A DNA stretch of 64,000 nucleotides, from the NCBI GenBank assembly GCA_942492935.1, contig OW818654.1, positions 992,001 through 1,056,000 on the forward strand. The letters run 5' to 3'. The notes beneath the pieces are model-generated. The model was not told the DNA's origin, made no database searches, and was given only the letters and a program-made list of their open reading frames with translations. Origin of the DNA: JANJUO01 sp942492935. GTDB taxonomy: Bacteria; Bacteroidota; Ignavibacteria; Kapaibacteriales; UBA2268. A program made the translations under genes and the position numbers. Positions 18,028-26,582 of this stretch are shown here, piece after piece. How positions within the stretch are numbered: position 1 is the stretch's first letter; the number at the start of each line of letters is the position of its first letter.

Positions 18028-19641
18028 ATGACTGAAATGTATTTAAATAGATTAAGAAAGCTGTATGTAACAAATTCATTTGTTCTGTTATTCGTTTTTG
18101 TATATAATTCTTCAGCTCAAGATAAATTAGATGAGCAAATTAAAAAATTGAATGAAGTTATTAGTACTTCATATAAGAATCATTATAATTCTAATGATGC
18201 CTCTGAATTGGTTGATGCAGCAATTAAAGGAATAATTAAAGAATTAGACCCACATTCATACTATTTCACCAAAGAAGCCCTTAGGGAAATAGACGAAAGA
18301 AGAACTGGGAGCTATATGGGTGTTGGCTTTGAATATATTTTAATAAATGACACTGTTACAGTATTTTCTATGTTAGCAAATTCCCCAAGTAAGCAATCAA
18401 ATATGCAAATTGGTGATAAAATAATCAAAGTTGATGGTAAGCCAGTTGTTGGCATGAGTTCCAAAAACTTTGATAACTTACTTAGGGGAGAAAGAGGTTC
18501 AAATATTAGTTTTGATGTTAAAAGAAGCAAATCAAGCGGATTAATTAATTTAAAAATGAAGCGCACCCGTATCCCATTATATAGTGTAGATGCGGCTTAT
18601 ATTCTTGAAGGTACAGATATTGGCTATGTTTCAATTAATAGATTTATGGCAACTACATATCTTGAAATGGTGGATTCATTATCCGTGCTTGTTGAGAAGG
18701 GTATGAAAAAACTAATTCTTGATTTGCGTGGTAATTCTGGTGGTTTATTAGACCAAGCTTATATGGTAGCTGATGAGTTCATTCCTGATGGTCAAGATAT
18801 TGTTTTCATTAAAGGAAGAAGACCTGAATTCAATGAAAATTATAAATCAACTCCAAGCGGCACTTACGAAAAAATTCCGTTGATAGTCTTAATTGATGCA
18901 AAAACTGCCTCAGCTCCTGAAATTGTTGCAGGTGCTATTCAAGATTTGGATAGAGGGCTTGTGATTGGTGAAACATCATTTGGTAAAGGTCTTGTTCAAA
19001 AACCTTACAAATTAATAGATGGTTCGGAATTATGGCTCACAATTGCTCAATATTATACTCCTTCTGGTCGCTGTATTCAAAAAACATATAAGAATAACAA
19101 GAATTATGGTACATTAGCAGATAGGATAAATCTTGAAGAAGGATTGAATGTAAAGCATAATCTTGAATTGGTAGAATTTACATCTGATTCTGTTCCTGTT
19201 TACCGAACCTCGAAAGGAAGACCTGTACTTGGTGGAGGAGGTATTACTCCTGATTATATACTTAATAACGATTCTCTTTCTCAATTTACAAAGAATATAT
19301 TTGATAAAAATATTATTTCAAAACTTGCGGTTATTTATATAATAAATAACAAGAATATTAGTAAAGGACCAATTACATTTGATAATTACATCAATAGTTT
19401 CAAATTGGACAATGATTTGGTGAATGAATTGAAAACTCTTGCTATAGCTGAGAAAATTGAATGGGATGATAATTCATTTCAACAAGATGTTGATTCAATC
19501 AAAATTAATTTGCAGGCAACTGTAGCTGGAATACTTTGGTCTAATAATCAGAGAAATCTTGTTTTGAACAAGAATTCCAAATACTTAAAAAAAGCTTTAG
19601 AATTATTTCCTGTAGCTGAAAATTTGTTAAATAATAAGTAA
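18028..19641 (+). CDS. S41-family C-terminal processing (tail-specific) protease
   Basis: 537 residues. A signal peptide (1-~30, ending SSAQD) exports it. A PDZ domain (~95-175: MGVGFEYI, GDKIIKVDGKPVVGM) precedes the S41 catalytic domain with LDLRGNSGG, the nucleophile S295 in KTASAPEIVAGA, and the general base K320 in TSFGKGLVQ. It would degrade or process exported proteins from their C-termini. The C-terminal ~130 residues lack known motifs. Monocistronic, flanked by copies of a palindromic repeat. Confidence 0.93.
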   Translation: MTEMYLNRLRKLYVTNSFVLLFVFVYNSSAQDKLDEQIKKLNEVISTSYKNHYNSNDASELVDAAIKGIIKELDPHSYYFTKEALREIDERRTGSYMGVGFEYILINDTVTVFSMLANSPSKQSNMQIGDKIIKVDGKPVVGMSSKNFDNLLRGERGSNISFDVKRSKSSGLINLKMKRTRIPLYSVDAAYILEGTDIGYVSINRFMATTYLEMVDSLSVLVEKGMKKLILDLRGNSGGLLDQAYMVADEFIPDGQDIVFIKGRRPEFNENYKSTPSGTYEKIPLIVLIDAKTASAPEIVAGAIQDLDRGLVIGETSFGKGLVQKPYKLIDGSELWLTIAQYYTPSGRCIQKTYKNNKNYGTLADRINLEEGLNVKHNLELVEFTSDSVPVYRTSKGRPVLGGGGITPDYILNNDSLSQFTKNIFDKNIISKLAVIYIINNKNISKGPITFDNYINSFKLDNDLVNELKTLAIAEKIEWDDNSFQQDVDSIKINLQATVAGILWSNNQRNLVLNKNSKYLKKALELFPVAENLLNNK

Positions 19642-19760
19642 TTTTTGACATTTAACCCAGCCCAGATATTAACTAACTCAAACTACAAAGTTACGAAATA
19701 TAAATATTTATTCCGTAGGACTTGAATATTATTCTATACATATTTAACTCTTACTTAGCA

Positions 19761-19815
19761 ATCGGTTGATAGAGTAATAATGAAATGATATTCCTTATCA
19801 ACAGACTGTTAGTGA
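19761..19815 (+). repeat. Palindromic dispersed element, short copy
   Basis: Shares its first 32 bases with the element at 17661 and ends TATCAACAGACTG, the exact inverse complement of the CAGTCTGTTGATA that opens the long copy. The ~45-base interior of the long copy is missing. Confidence 0.6.
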
Positions 19816-19842
19816 ATGATACATTTGAAATGATACAAATTT

Positions 19843-20883
19843 TTAAATATGTAAAATAATTTTATATGCATTTACTAATTGCTCTTTAGTTCCAAGAGTT
19901 AGTAAAATATCATTTGCTATTAAATTTAAATTACCATCTAATTGAGTAATCGGCTTATTTTCTCTCATAACTGCAATAATTGTAGCTCCTGTTCTTTGTC
20001 GAAGGTTCATTTCAATAAGCGATTTTCCAATCCAAATTGAGCTTGGGGATAGTTGAATGTTTTCAATATTAATACTATTCTCTTTTGAACCTAAAGAAGT
20101 TTCAAAAAAGTCAACAACATTAGGATTAACCAATATATTAACTAATCTTTGCCCTCCAATTGCATAAGGATTTATAGCTTTATCAGCTCCTGCTCTTATT
20201 AATTTTTGAATATCATTATCATTGTCACATCTTGCTACAATAAATATATCCGGATTAAGTACTTTTGCACTCAAGACAACAAAAACAGTAGTTGAAGCAT
20301 TTGCCGTTGTAACAATTAGCGCCCTTGCTCTTACAATTCCAGCAGCATACAGAATATTATCATCTGTTGCATCACCTTTAATGAACAAGAATTTATTTAT
20401 TAAATCATTAGAATTATCATCATCAATTGATGTATCAATAACAACAAATTTTTCATTTTTTTCTATCAATTCATTTACCGCCTTCATCCCAACTCTACCT
20501 AAACCTATAACTATTATATGCTCGTTAAGTTCGTTAATTTTCTTCTGCATTTTCTTTTTCTCCGTATAATTATCTAATTGATAAATAAACAAATTCTCCA
20601 TCAAAATACCCAACATATAAAACAAACTTCCGATGCCAAATATGGCAACAAATATAGTAAAAATTCTACCAATATGCCCTAAATGATAAATTTCAGCATA
20701 TCCTAAAGTAGTAATTGTAATAATAGTCATATAAAATGCATCAATTACACTCGCTTCATTTATATCTTTCCAGATAATCATGTAGCCAATTGTACCAATT
20801 ATGATAGTAATAATGAGCATTATACTCGGGATTATCGGTTTTTTAAGTTTATTTTGAGTATTTTTATTTGTATATAACAACAT
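19843..20883 (-). CDS. Potassium channel with RCK (TrkA-N and TrkA-C) domains
   Basis: 346 residues from ATG 20883; a TTG 18 codons earlier is unlikely. Two membrane helices (~19-37 and ~74-98) flank a pore loop with filter TITTLGYAE (56-64). This differs from the canonical TVGYGD by A for the second G of GYG. A cytoplasmic RCK N-domain follows (IIVIGLGRVGMKAVNEL, a Rossmann GxGxxG nucleotide site) and then a TrkA-C domain. Such channels pass K+ under ligand control (NAD(H), ATP, Ca2+ in relatives). Selectivity with GYAE is uncertain. Confidence 0.88.
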   Translation of the reverse strand: MLLYTNKNTQNKLKKPIIPSIMLIITIIIGTIGYMIIWKDINEASVIDAFYMTIITITTLGYAEIYHLGHIGRIFTIFVAIFGIGSLFYMLGILMENLFIYQLDNYTEKKKMQKKINELNEHIIVIGLGRVGMKAVNELIEKNEKFVVIDTSIDDDNSNDLINKFLFIKGDATDDNILYAAGIVRARALIVTTANASTTVFVVLSAKVLNPDIFIVARCDNDNDIQKLIRAGADKAINPYAIGGQRLVNILVNPNVVDFFETSLGSKENSINIENIQLSPSSIWIGKSLIEMNLRQRTGATIIAVMRENKPITQLDGNLNLIANDILLTLGTKEQLVNAYKIILHI

Positions 20884-21195
20884 AATTTGTAAATTTTGTA
20901 ACAAATTTATAAAATAAAAGCAACGAAAAATCAGCAAAATACTTGCCAGAATTAAATATAAAGTATCAAAATTATTAATGTGGCATCAATCTTGAAGTTT
21001 TCATACTTTTTATTTAATTTTGAGTTGCTATGATTACACAATTTTTTTATAACAAAACAGTTTCTAATTTAATTCATCAGGAAGCAATGAAAGTTATCTT
21101 TCTTAATCGTAACATTACATATTATGAATAAAAGGAATTTAAACAATATATTTTTAAAAAACTTTGATTATCTCAGCGGGATTGAATAAATTTAA

Positions 21196-21345
21196 TACAC
21201 ATTCAACTCATAATGGGTTGTTCACATGATAGTGTTCAAACCCTTTGGGGAAGGTTAGGCGTTGCACTGAGCTACGTTGCACTGAGCCAGTCGAAGTGTC
21301 GAAGTGTGGGGTTTACAAACAGGTAATCCATTTTGGAATATTTTA
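21196..21345 (+). repeat. Modular dispersed repeat, copy 1 (CACTGAG / GTCGAAGTG / AATCC)
   Basis: Contains GTTGCACTGAGCYAS twice, TCGAAGTG twice, and at 21314-21328 ACAAACAGGTAATCC, which recurs at 41928-41942. Short palindromes (CAACTCATAATGGGTTG) precede. It is richer in GC than its surroundings. Related elements occur at 41790-41955 and 49388-49575. The rest of the 550-bp gap (20884-21433) shows no gene. Confidence 0.65.
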
Positions 21346-21433
21346 TAATTTTAAATTGAAATATTTTCATAACAACTTGAAATTAACACATATTAAACAA
21401 ACTATTTCATAATAAAATCGTACTGCTGATTAG

Positions 21434-21670
21434 TTACAAAATGGGCTGAACAGATTTTATTTCAGGTATTTCTTTAAGTAATATTTTTTCTACTGTCCCT
21501 TTCATTGTGAGTGATATTGCAGGGCAATATTTGCAGGCGCCCCCAAGTTTGACATATAAAATACCATTTTCAAATTTACTTACTTCAATTTTTCCACCAT
21601 CACTTTCAATATATCTTTTTATATCTTTCTTAATTATCATTCTCGCTCTTTCAACAATTTCCTCATTCAT
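21434..21670 (-). CDS. NifU C-terminal-domain (Nfu-like) Fe-S protein
   Basis: 78 residues forming one NifU C-terminal domain, with the cluster-binding CxxC in GGACKYCPA (C47, C50 approx.). Proteins of this type carry [4Fe-4S] clusters to client enzymes. It overlaps the end of the upstream zinc-ribbon gene by 8 bp, so the two are co-translated. Confidence 0.9.
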   Translation of the reverse strand: MNEEIVERARMIIKKDIKRYIESDGGKIEVSKFENGILYVKLGGACKYCPAISLTMKGTVEKILLKEIPEIKSVQPIL

Positions 21671-21980
21671 CAGAATTGCCCTTTAATAATTCTGGAATCA
21701 ATTCTCTTACTTCTTTGAAATATGGTTTTGGGGTGTAAATTTTTATTAATGAAAGCTCTCCTACAGTCAACATTCTGGCACTGTCAAATTGAGAAAGAAT
21801 TTCTATAGGGATACCAGCACTTAACAATTGTGATTTTAGCATTTCTGCTTCAATCATGTCATTAGTTGTATAGCAATGAACCCATTCATTATCTAATGAA
21901 TTATCAATTTCTAAATCTGCTCCACAAATTGGACAGATTGAAACTTCTGAAACCTCATTTAAACAAATATTACAGACCAT
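21663..21980 (-). CDS. Zinc-ribbon DUF2007-domain protein
   Basis: 105 residues. The N-terminus is a zinc ribbon (CNICLNEV...CPICGADL, two CxxC pairs); the rest is a DUF2007 domain (NDMIEAEMLKSQLLSAGIPIE), a small ferredoxin-like fold found in putative signal-transducing proteins. I chose ATG 21980 because it puts the zinc ribbon at the start; a frame extension to 22094 would run into the divergent promoter region. Co-transcribed with the Nfu-like gene. Confidence 0.82.
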   Translation of the reverse strand: MVCNICLNEVSEVSICPICGADLEIDNSLDNEWVHCYTTNDMIEAEMLKSQLLSAGIPIEILSQFDSARMLTVGELSLIKIYTPKPYFKEVRELIPELLKGNSDE

Positions 21981-22098
21981 AATTTTTTCAAATTTATAGT
22001 GAAGTAACAACTGGTAACTTATTTTATTGAATAATTTTTCATTTAAATCGTTTTTACAAATTAAATTAATCAATTGACAACAAAATAAAAGCATTTAA

Positions 22099-22425
22099 AT
22101 GTTTGGAATGAAAATAAAAGAAATTACTGCTGATGATTTAGAAAAAAAAATTAAGAACAAGGAACCAATAATAATAATTGATGTTTGTGAACCTTATGAA
22201 TTTGAAATAAGGAGTATAGAAAATGCAATTAATATTTCTTTGTATGATTTAGATGAGCATAAAATTGAGAAAATTCAAGGTATAAGCAAAGATTCTGAAA
22301 TTATTGTATATTGCGCCCATGGAGTAAGAAGTAAGAGAGCAACTGCGTTTCTCAACTCATTAGGTTATAAAAATGTATATTCTTTAATAGGTGGAATTGC
22401 ATCATTTCTTAAAGTGGATTTCTAA
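22099..22425 (+). CDS. Single-domain rhodanese
   Basis: 108 residues, one rhodanese fold: IIIDVCEPYEFE early, and the active-site loop YCAHGVRSKRA with catalytic C72. Such proteins move sulfane sulfur, here plausibly for Fe-S or tRNA thiolation chemistry given the Nfu-like gene next door on the other strand. Its stop codon overlaps the start of pth by one base (TAATG). Confidence 0.9.
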   Translation: MFGMKIKEITADDLEKKIKNKEPIIIIDVCEPYEFEIRSIENAINISLYDLDEHKIEKIQGISKDSEIIVYCAHGVRSKRATAFLNSLGYKNVYSLIGGIASFLKVDF

Positions 22426-23033
22426 TGGATAACTTAGAAGAATATCTTGTAGTTGGTCTGGGTAATCCGGGTGAAAAATATAAATACAATCGTCATAATA
22501 TTGGCTGGATGATTGTGGAATCATTGGCATCTAAATTCAATTGCAAATGGCAAAAAGAAAGGAAATATTATTTGACAAAATTTGAATATTCTGGTAAAAC
22601 TATTCATTTATGTTTGCCTCGAACTTATATGAATTTGTCTGGTGAAGCTGTTTTAAGTTTGACTACTAAATTGAAAATAACTCCAAAAAATATTATAGCA
22701 ATAGTTGATGAATATAATTTCCCAGTCGGCAAAATTCATTTCAAATTAAATGGTTCTGATGGAGGTCATAATGGTATAAGTTCTCTTATTGAATTATTGG
22801 GAACGTCAGAATTTGGAAGATTTAGGTGTGGTATTGGTAGAGATTTTGGTGTTGGTGAACTTGTTGATTATGTACTTGCAGATTTTCCAGCTAATCAAAA
22901 AGTTATAATTGATAAGATGATCAATAATTCGATTGAAGGATTGCTGTATTTATTTGAAAATGGAATTGCAAAAGGAATGCAGTTTATTAATACAAATTTT
23001 AAAGATGAAAAAGCTATCAATAATGAAGATTGA
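22425..23033 (+). CDS. pth: Peptidyl-tRNA hydrolase
   Basis: 202 residues with the full Pth signature: VGLGNPGEKYKYNRHNIG (N14 and catalytic H24), the aspartate in IVDEYNFPVG, and GSDGGHNGISSL. It releases tRNA from peptidyl-tRNAs dropped by ribosomes. Translation is coupled to the rhodanese gene. Its usual neighbour (ribosomal protein bL25) is not here. It is the last housekeeping gene before the RHS/toxin-antitoxin array. Confidence 0.95.
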   Translation: MDNLEEYLVVGLGNPGEKYKYNRHNIGWMIVESLASKFNCKWQKERKYYLTKFEYSGKTIHLCLPRTYMNLSGEAVLSLTTKLKITPKNIIAIVDEYNFPVGKIHFKLNGSDGGHNGISSLIELLGTSEFGRFRCGIGRDFGVGELVDYVLADFPANQKVIIDKMINNSIEGLLYLFENGIAKGMQFINTNFKDEKAINNED

Positions 23034-23098
23034 AATAAATTTATTATGAAATCAATAATTATTTTTGATTTTATATAACATTCAATAAATGCAATATG

Positions 23099-23158
23099 AG
23101 AAAAAATGATTTAGATTTGTGTAGATTTTTATGACCTGATGCGTTGTGGGAGAAGTAA
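23099..23158 (+). pseudogene. RHS core remnant 1 (end of core)
   Basis: Translates as RKNDLDLCRFL, a stop, PDALWEK, stop. This is the same as the RKYDSYLGRFLCPDALWEK segment that closes the core of RHS/YD-repeat proteins just before the variable tip. A stop codon (TGA) has replaced the C codon. The RHS match ends at GAGAAGTA, after which unrelated hicB leader sequence begins. Confidence 0.75.
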
Positions 23159-23218
23159 TTACAATCATCAAAAATAAATTTCTCATAAAAACTTCTATCA
23201 AAATTTTGGAGATTGACG

Positions 23219-23419
23219 ATGAATTTCAAAGTAATGCTTGAACATTGTTCTGAGGGTGGTTATACAGTTTATGTACCTGCACTTCCCGGTTGTATAAGTG
23301 AAGGCGATACAAAAGAAGAAGCTTTAAATAATATTACTGAAGCTATCGAATTATATCTTGAGCCAACTGAAGATGATTTAATGTATGAATATATGGAAAC
23401 AGCAGAGATTTCTTTATGA
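23219..23419 (+). CDS. hicB: HicB-family antitoxin (first HicBA pair)
   Basis: 66 residues of the partial RNase-H-like HicB fold: KVMLEHCSEGGYTVYVPALP, GCISEGDTKEEAL, NITEAIELYLE. The ATG at 23219 follows GGAG at a good distance. HicB binds and neutralises the HicA RNase and represses the operon. The stop codon overlaps the hicA start by 4 bp. It follows RHS remnant 1 directly. Confidence 0.88.
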   Translation: MNFKVMLEHCSEGGYTVYVPALPGCISEGDTKEEALNNITEAIELYLEPTEDDLMYEYMETAEISL

Positions 23420-23643
23420 GCGAAATGCCATCATTATCTTATATTAAAATTATCAATGCTTTACAAAGGCTTGGTTTTGTAGTTGTAAGACAAAAAGGAA
23501 GTCATATTAGGATGCAAAAGCGAACAATAACTGAAGTTATTAAAGTAACAATCCCCGCACATAAACCAATTAAAACAAATACATTAAGACAAATTCTTAA
23601 GCAGATAAATTTATCTTTAGATGAATTTAAGTTTTATTTATGA
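23416..23643 (+). CDS. hicA: HicA-family mRNA interferase toxin
   Basis: 75 residues of the dsRBD-like HicA fold: INALQRLGFVVVRQKGSHIRM, with the catalytic histidine in GSH, then VTIPAHKPIKTNTLRQILKQ. It would cleave mRNA or tmRNA when HicB is lost. The next RHS remnant begins 5 bases before the stop codon, so the cassette boundary is abrupt. Confidence 0.9.
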   Translation: MSEMPSLSYIKIINALQRLGFVVVRQKGSHIRMQKRTITEVIKVTIPAHKPIKTNTLRQILKQINLSLDEFKFYL

Positions 23644-23710
23644 TGAATTAGGTTCTTTGACGATGGTAATTAATGATAGTGGCAGAGTGGTGGAAAGCAA
23701 TCAATATAGG
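23639..23710 (+). pseudogene. RHS core remnant 2 (YDELGS segment)
   Basis: Translates YDELGSLTMVINDSGRVV then ESNQY, the penultimate RHS core segment. It starts inside the last codons of hicA and breaks off after NQY into unrelated sequence. Nearly identical at the DNA level to remnants at 26351, 27166 and 32631. Confidence 0.85.
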
Positions 23711-23793
23711 AGTGTATATTTTTTACTGAATATCAAGATGCATGAATAAAATAATTTTAGATAGTTTTCGTTGAAATTTGTTTGGAGGTTCAA

Positions 23794-23997
23794 ATGAGTA
23801 CATTGCAAAATGCTTTAGATGTTGTCGAAAATTTAGATATGTTAGAAAAAGAAATGTTTTTTGATATAATTAACAAAAGACGTATTGAAGAACGCCGTAA
23901 GGAGATTTTTGAAAATGCAAATTTAACTTTCCAAGCAATTGAAAATGGTACTGCAAAAATTGGCTCTTTAGAAGAGTTGCTTGCTGATTTGGAGTAA
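23794..23997 (+). CDS. Putative antitoxin (small helical, RelB-like)
   Basis: 67 residues, starting at the ATG preceded by GGAGGTTCAA. It reads LQNALDVVENLDMLEKEM, then INKRRIEERRKEIFENA and GTAKIGSLEELLADLE, a pattern of small helical addiction-module proteins found before toxin genes. It precedes a DUF4160/DUF2442 pair by 2 bp, so the three form one operon. DNA-binding is inferred from context. Confidence 0.65.
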   Translation: MSTLQNALDVVENLDMLEKEMFFDIINKRRIEERRKEIFENANLTFQAIENGTAKIGSLEELLADLE

Positions 23998-23999
23998 AT

Positions 24000-24257
24000 A
24001 TGCCAACAATTTCTATGTTTTATGGAATTAAAATTTTGATGTATTATGATGAGCATAATCCACCACATTTTCATGCAAAATACAATGAATTTAAAGTATT
24101 AATTGGAATAAAAGATTTATCCGTTATTGATGGATATTTGCCACCAAAAGCATTAGGATTAGTTGTTGAATGGGCATTGCAACATAGAGATGAATTAATG
24201 GTTAATTGGGATGCGGCATTTAAGGGTGAAATTCTAAACAGTATTGAACCATTATAG
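24000..24257 (+). CDS. DUF4160 protein (putative toxin-antitoxin component)
   Basis: 85 residues with the DUF4160 pattern: PTISMFYGIKILMYYDEHNP, PHFHAKYNEF, and ALGLVVEWALQHRDEL. DUF4160 and DUF2442 genes are commonly found as neighbours in bacterial accessory DNA and are suspected toxin-antitoxin partners. Biochemical role unproven. Confidence 0.85.
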   Translation: MPTISMFYGIKILMYYDEHNPPHFHAKYNEFKVLIGIKDLSVIDGYLPPKALGLVVEWALQHRDELMVNWDAAFKGEILNSIEPL

Positions 24258-24265
24258 AGGTAAGT

Positions 24266-24517
24266 ATGTTTGATATTATTGAAGCAAAATATCTTAAGGA
24301 TTACAAAATTGAATTTGTATTCTCTAATAATTTAAGAGGAATGGTTGACTTGGAGTATTGTATTCATAAACCGGGTATATTTAAAAGTTTAAAAGATATA
24401 GAGTATTTTAAATCTTTTGAATTAGATTTTGATTTAAATACGATAAAGTGGAGTAATGGACTTGATATCGCCCCTGATACTTTATATTCAATTGCAACTC
24501 AAAAAAAACCAAATTAA
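24266..24517 (+). CDS. DUF2442 protein
   Basis: 83 residues of the DUF2442 family: EAKYLKDYKIEFVFSNNLRG, LEYCIHKPGIFKSLKD, IKWSNGLDIAPDTLY. It follows the DUF4160 gene by 8 bp with GAGGTAAGT before the ATG. Probable partner of DUF4160. Confidence 0.87.
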   Translation: MFDIIEAKYLKDYKIEFVFSNNLRGMVDLEYCIHKPGIFKSLKDIEYFKSFELDFDLNTIKWSNGLDIAPDTLYSIATQKKPN

Positions 24518-24588
24518 TTATTGATTTTTGTTTTGTTCTAATAAAAAATATCTTGAAATAATTGAACAAGGATTTCGTTAAATATATT

Positions 24589-24981
24589 ATGAATGAAAAT
24601 TAACTTATAGAATATTGGGTTAAAGCAGTCGAAATAGATTTGCCTGTTATTTTACATTTGTTTGAAAATGGCGATTATGTTTGGAGTTTATATATATCAC
24701 ATTTGATAATTGAAAAAATGTTAAAAGCTCATTACGTAAAGTATAATGGAAAAATGCCACCCAAAACCCATGAATTAATAAAACTTGCAGTTGCTTCAAA
24801 TATCAAATTAGAAGAAGAACAATTGGAGTTTTTGGATTTAGTAAATGAATTTAATATTGAAGCGCGTTATTCTGAAATAAAATTTAATTTTTATAAAAAA
24901 TGCACAAGAGAATTTGCCGAAACAAATATTTCTAAAATTATGGAGTTATACAAATGGCTGAAATCCCTGATTCAGTTATAA
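24589..24981 (+). pseudogene. HEPN-domain gene with in-frame stop at codon 5
   Basis: The frame from ATG 24589 reads MNEN, stop (TAA at 24601), then LIEYWVKAVEIDLPV and continues open to 24981. The body is a HEPN domain of the MNT-associated class (VWSLYISHLIIEKMLKAHYV, then ...FNIEARY). An uninterrupted relative would start M-x-x-x-x-LIEYW, so one base change probably created the stop. Re-initiation at TTG 24640 would remove the first part of helix one. Partner of the MNT gene that overlaps its end. Confidence 0.65.
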
Positions 24982-25271
24982 AAAAAATTGAATTATTCCT
25001 TGCTGAATTGAAAAACAATCATTTCAAAATTGAAAAAGCAGTTTTGTTTGGTTCTTATGCTAAAGGAGTATTTAATGATTGGAGTGATATTGATTTGGCT
25101 TTAGTTTCAGATGATTTCAGCGGAGATGTTTTTGAAGATAAATGTAAAATTAGAAAATTTAAAGCAGCATCAAGTTGGGATATTTCACCAATGCCATTCA
25201 GAAAAAATGATTTTGAAAATAGCATCTTTGCTCGAGATGAAATTTTGAGCAATGGAATATCTATTATATAG
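24954..25271 (+). CDS. MNT-type minimal nucleotidyltransferase antitoxin
   Basis: 105 residues with the nucleotidyltransferase signature GSYAKG-x5-WSDIDLALVS, the two aspartates being metal ligands. In HEPN/MNT systems the MNT protein adds AMP to a tyrosine of the HEPN RNase and silences it. It overlaps the HEPN frame by 28 bp. With the HEPN gene interrupted, it may now be an antitoxin without a full-length toxin. Confidence 0.88.
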   Translation: MAEIPDSVIKKIELFLAELKNNHFKIEKAVLFGSYAKGVFNDWSDIDLALVSDDFSGDVFEDKCKIRKFKAASSWDISPMPFRKNDFENSIFARDEILSNGISII

Positions 25272-25296
25272 AGTTCTATTAATTTAATTAATGCAT

Positions 25297-25335
25297 AGTA
25301 ATTCATGATAAATTTATATAGCAATCAATTCCCAA
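25297..25335 (+). pseudogene. Possible decayed RHS remnant
   Basis: AGTAATTCATGATA and AGCAATCAAT match, in order, the flanks of the RHS segment for VINDSG...ESNQY, with the middle lost. Too degraded to be sure. Confidence 0.25.
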
Positions 25336-25393
25336 AAATTACATGTGAGCCATAGTAAGTTTTTTGTTAATTTTGTATATTTGAGAATATGAA

Positions 25394-25858
25394 ATGAAAA
25401 TACTTATATTCCTATTATTGATTATTTTTGCAATAACAAGAATAGATGCAGAAGAAATTTGTATAGATACAAATAGTTTTGTTTTATTTGTATTTCCTTG
25501 GAATACAACAGGTAATCACAGCAATGAATTAGAAGTTATTGATGATCCTTGGACAACAAAATTAAAAGTTAATAATCCTATTATATACAAGAAACTTATT
25601 AATGTTTTAACAAATAGTAAAGACACAATTAATGAACCAAGTTTTAAATATTTTGGTTTAATAGTTAAGTTTTGTTTTAATGAAAAAAAATATTTAATTT
25701 CGTTTGATAGGTGGTTTAGATGTATGAAAATCAATGACAAGTATTATCAGGTTAATTTTGAACTATTTTTTTTCCTATATATGAAAATTCCTGAATATTA
25801 CAGAGAGGAAATTGATTTATTTATATGTCGATGGGTAATTAATAAAGAAAATCAATAA
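25394..25858 (+). CDS. Small secreted hypothetical protein
   Basis: 154 residues with a signal peptide (MKILIFLLLIIFAITRIDAEE). The mature part has aromatic, beta-rich sequence and no recognisable domain. It sits in the RHS/toxin-antitoxin array where immunity proteins would be expected, and 10 bp ahead of a second secreted protein of similar size; an immunity role is a guess. Confidence 0.6.
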   Translation: MKILIFLLLIIFAITRIDAEEICIDTNSFVLFVFPWNTTGNHSNELEVIDDPWTTKLKVNNPIIYKKLINVLTNSKDTINEPSFKYFGLIVKFCFNEKKYLISFDRWFRCMKINDKYYQVNFELFFFLYMKIPEYYREEIDLFICRWVINKENQ

Positions 25859-25868
25859 GGAAAATTGT

Positions 25869-26345
25869 ATGAAAATTTTAATTGTTTTATTTCTTCTGTT
25901 TAATAGCTTTTCAGAAGATTTTTTTAGAAATGACAATAACAGATACAATCGAATGTTAATGGTTGTGGATCAAGCATTGTTATTTAATTATACTGATGAA
26001 AAAATAGATAGTAGAAATGATTCGATAATATTTAAAGATCATTTCCTAAAGGACACAATTATGGAACTAAAAATAGATTCTAATTTTTCTTTTGAGAAAT
26101 CTGAAAAAAATTCTTTTCATATTGAATTATATAGTTATATTGAAATCAGGGATTCAATACCGGATCACTATCGAATTGATACACTCATTTTTAATAATTT
26201 TGATTATTATTATTTGAATAATAATCAAATGAAATTCGACACTAACTTATTTAATATGGTTCTGAAATGGTTACCTATAGATTGTAATGTACGAATTAAT
26301 CAGTGGAAAGCTATGAAGTTTCACAGATTTAAGATTAAGAAGTAA
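25869..26345 (+). CDS. Small secreted hypothetical protein
   Basis: 158 residues; AAGGAA precedes the ATG. A short hydrophobic start (MKILIVLFLLFNSFSED) suggests export. The rest is rich in N, D and aromatic residues without known motifs. Likely co-transcribed with the preceding secreted protein. RHS remnant 3 begins 5 bp after its stop. Confidence 0.6.
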   Translation: MKILIVLFLLFNSFSEDFFRNDNNRYNRMLMVVDQALLFNYTDEKIDSRNDSIIFKDHFLKDTIMELKIDSNFSFEKSEKNSFHIELYSYIEIRDSIPDHYRIDTLIFNNFDYYYLNNNQMKFDTNLFNMVLKWLPIDCNVRINQWKAMKFHRFKIKK

Positions 26346-26350
26346 ATATT

Positions 26351-26530
26351 TATGATGAATTGGAGTCTGTGGCAATGGTAATTAATGATAGTGGCAGAGT
26401 GGTGGAAAGCAATCAATATAAAGCATTTGGAGTAAAGGATTATGCGTATAAAGAGCGTCCCCAAGCCACCGGCTACATGGGAAAAGAGAAAGATGCTTTA
26501 AATATTGAACTAATCAAAATCACAATTTAA
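26351..26530 (+). pseudogene. RHS core remnant 3
   Basis: An open stretch reading YDELESVAMVINDSGRVV, ESNQYKAFGVKDYAY, KERPQATGYMGKEKD, then unrelated residues to a stop at 26530. RHS identity ends near 26494. It shares a run of more than 40 identical bases with remnant 4. Confidence 0.85.
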
Positions 26531-26582
26531 AATAATTAATTACTCAACTTGTCTTTAAATTTTTGTTATTATGGGAATAAAT

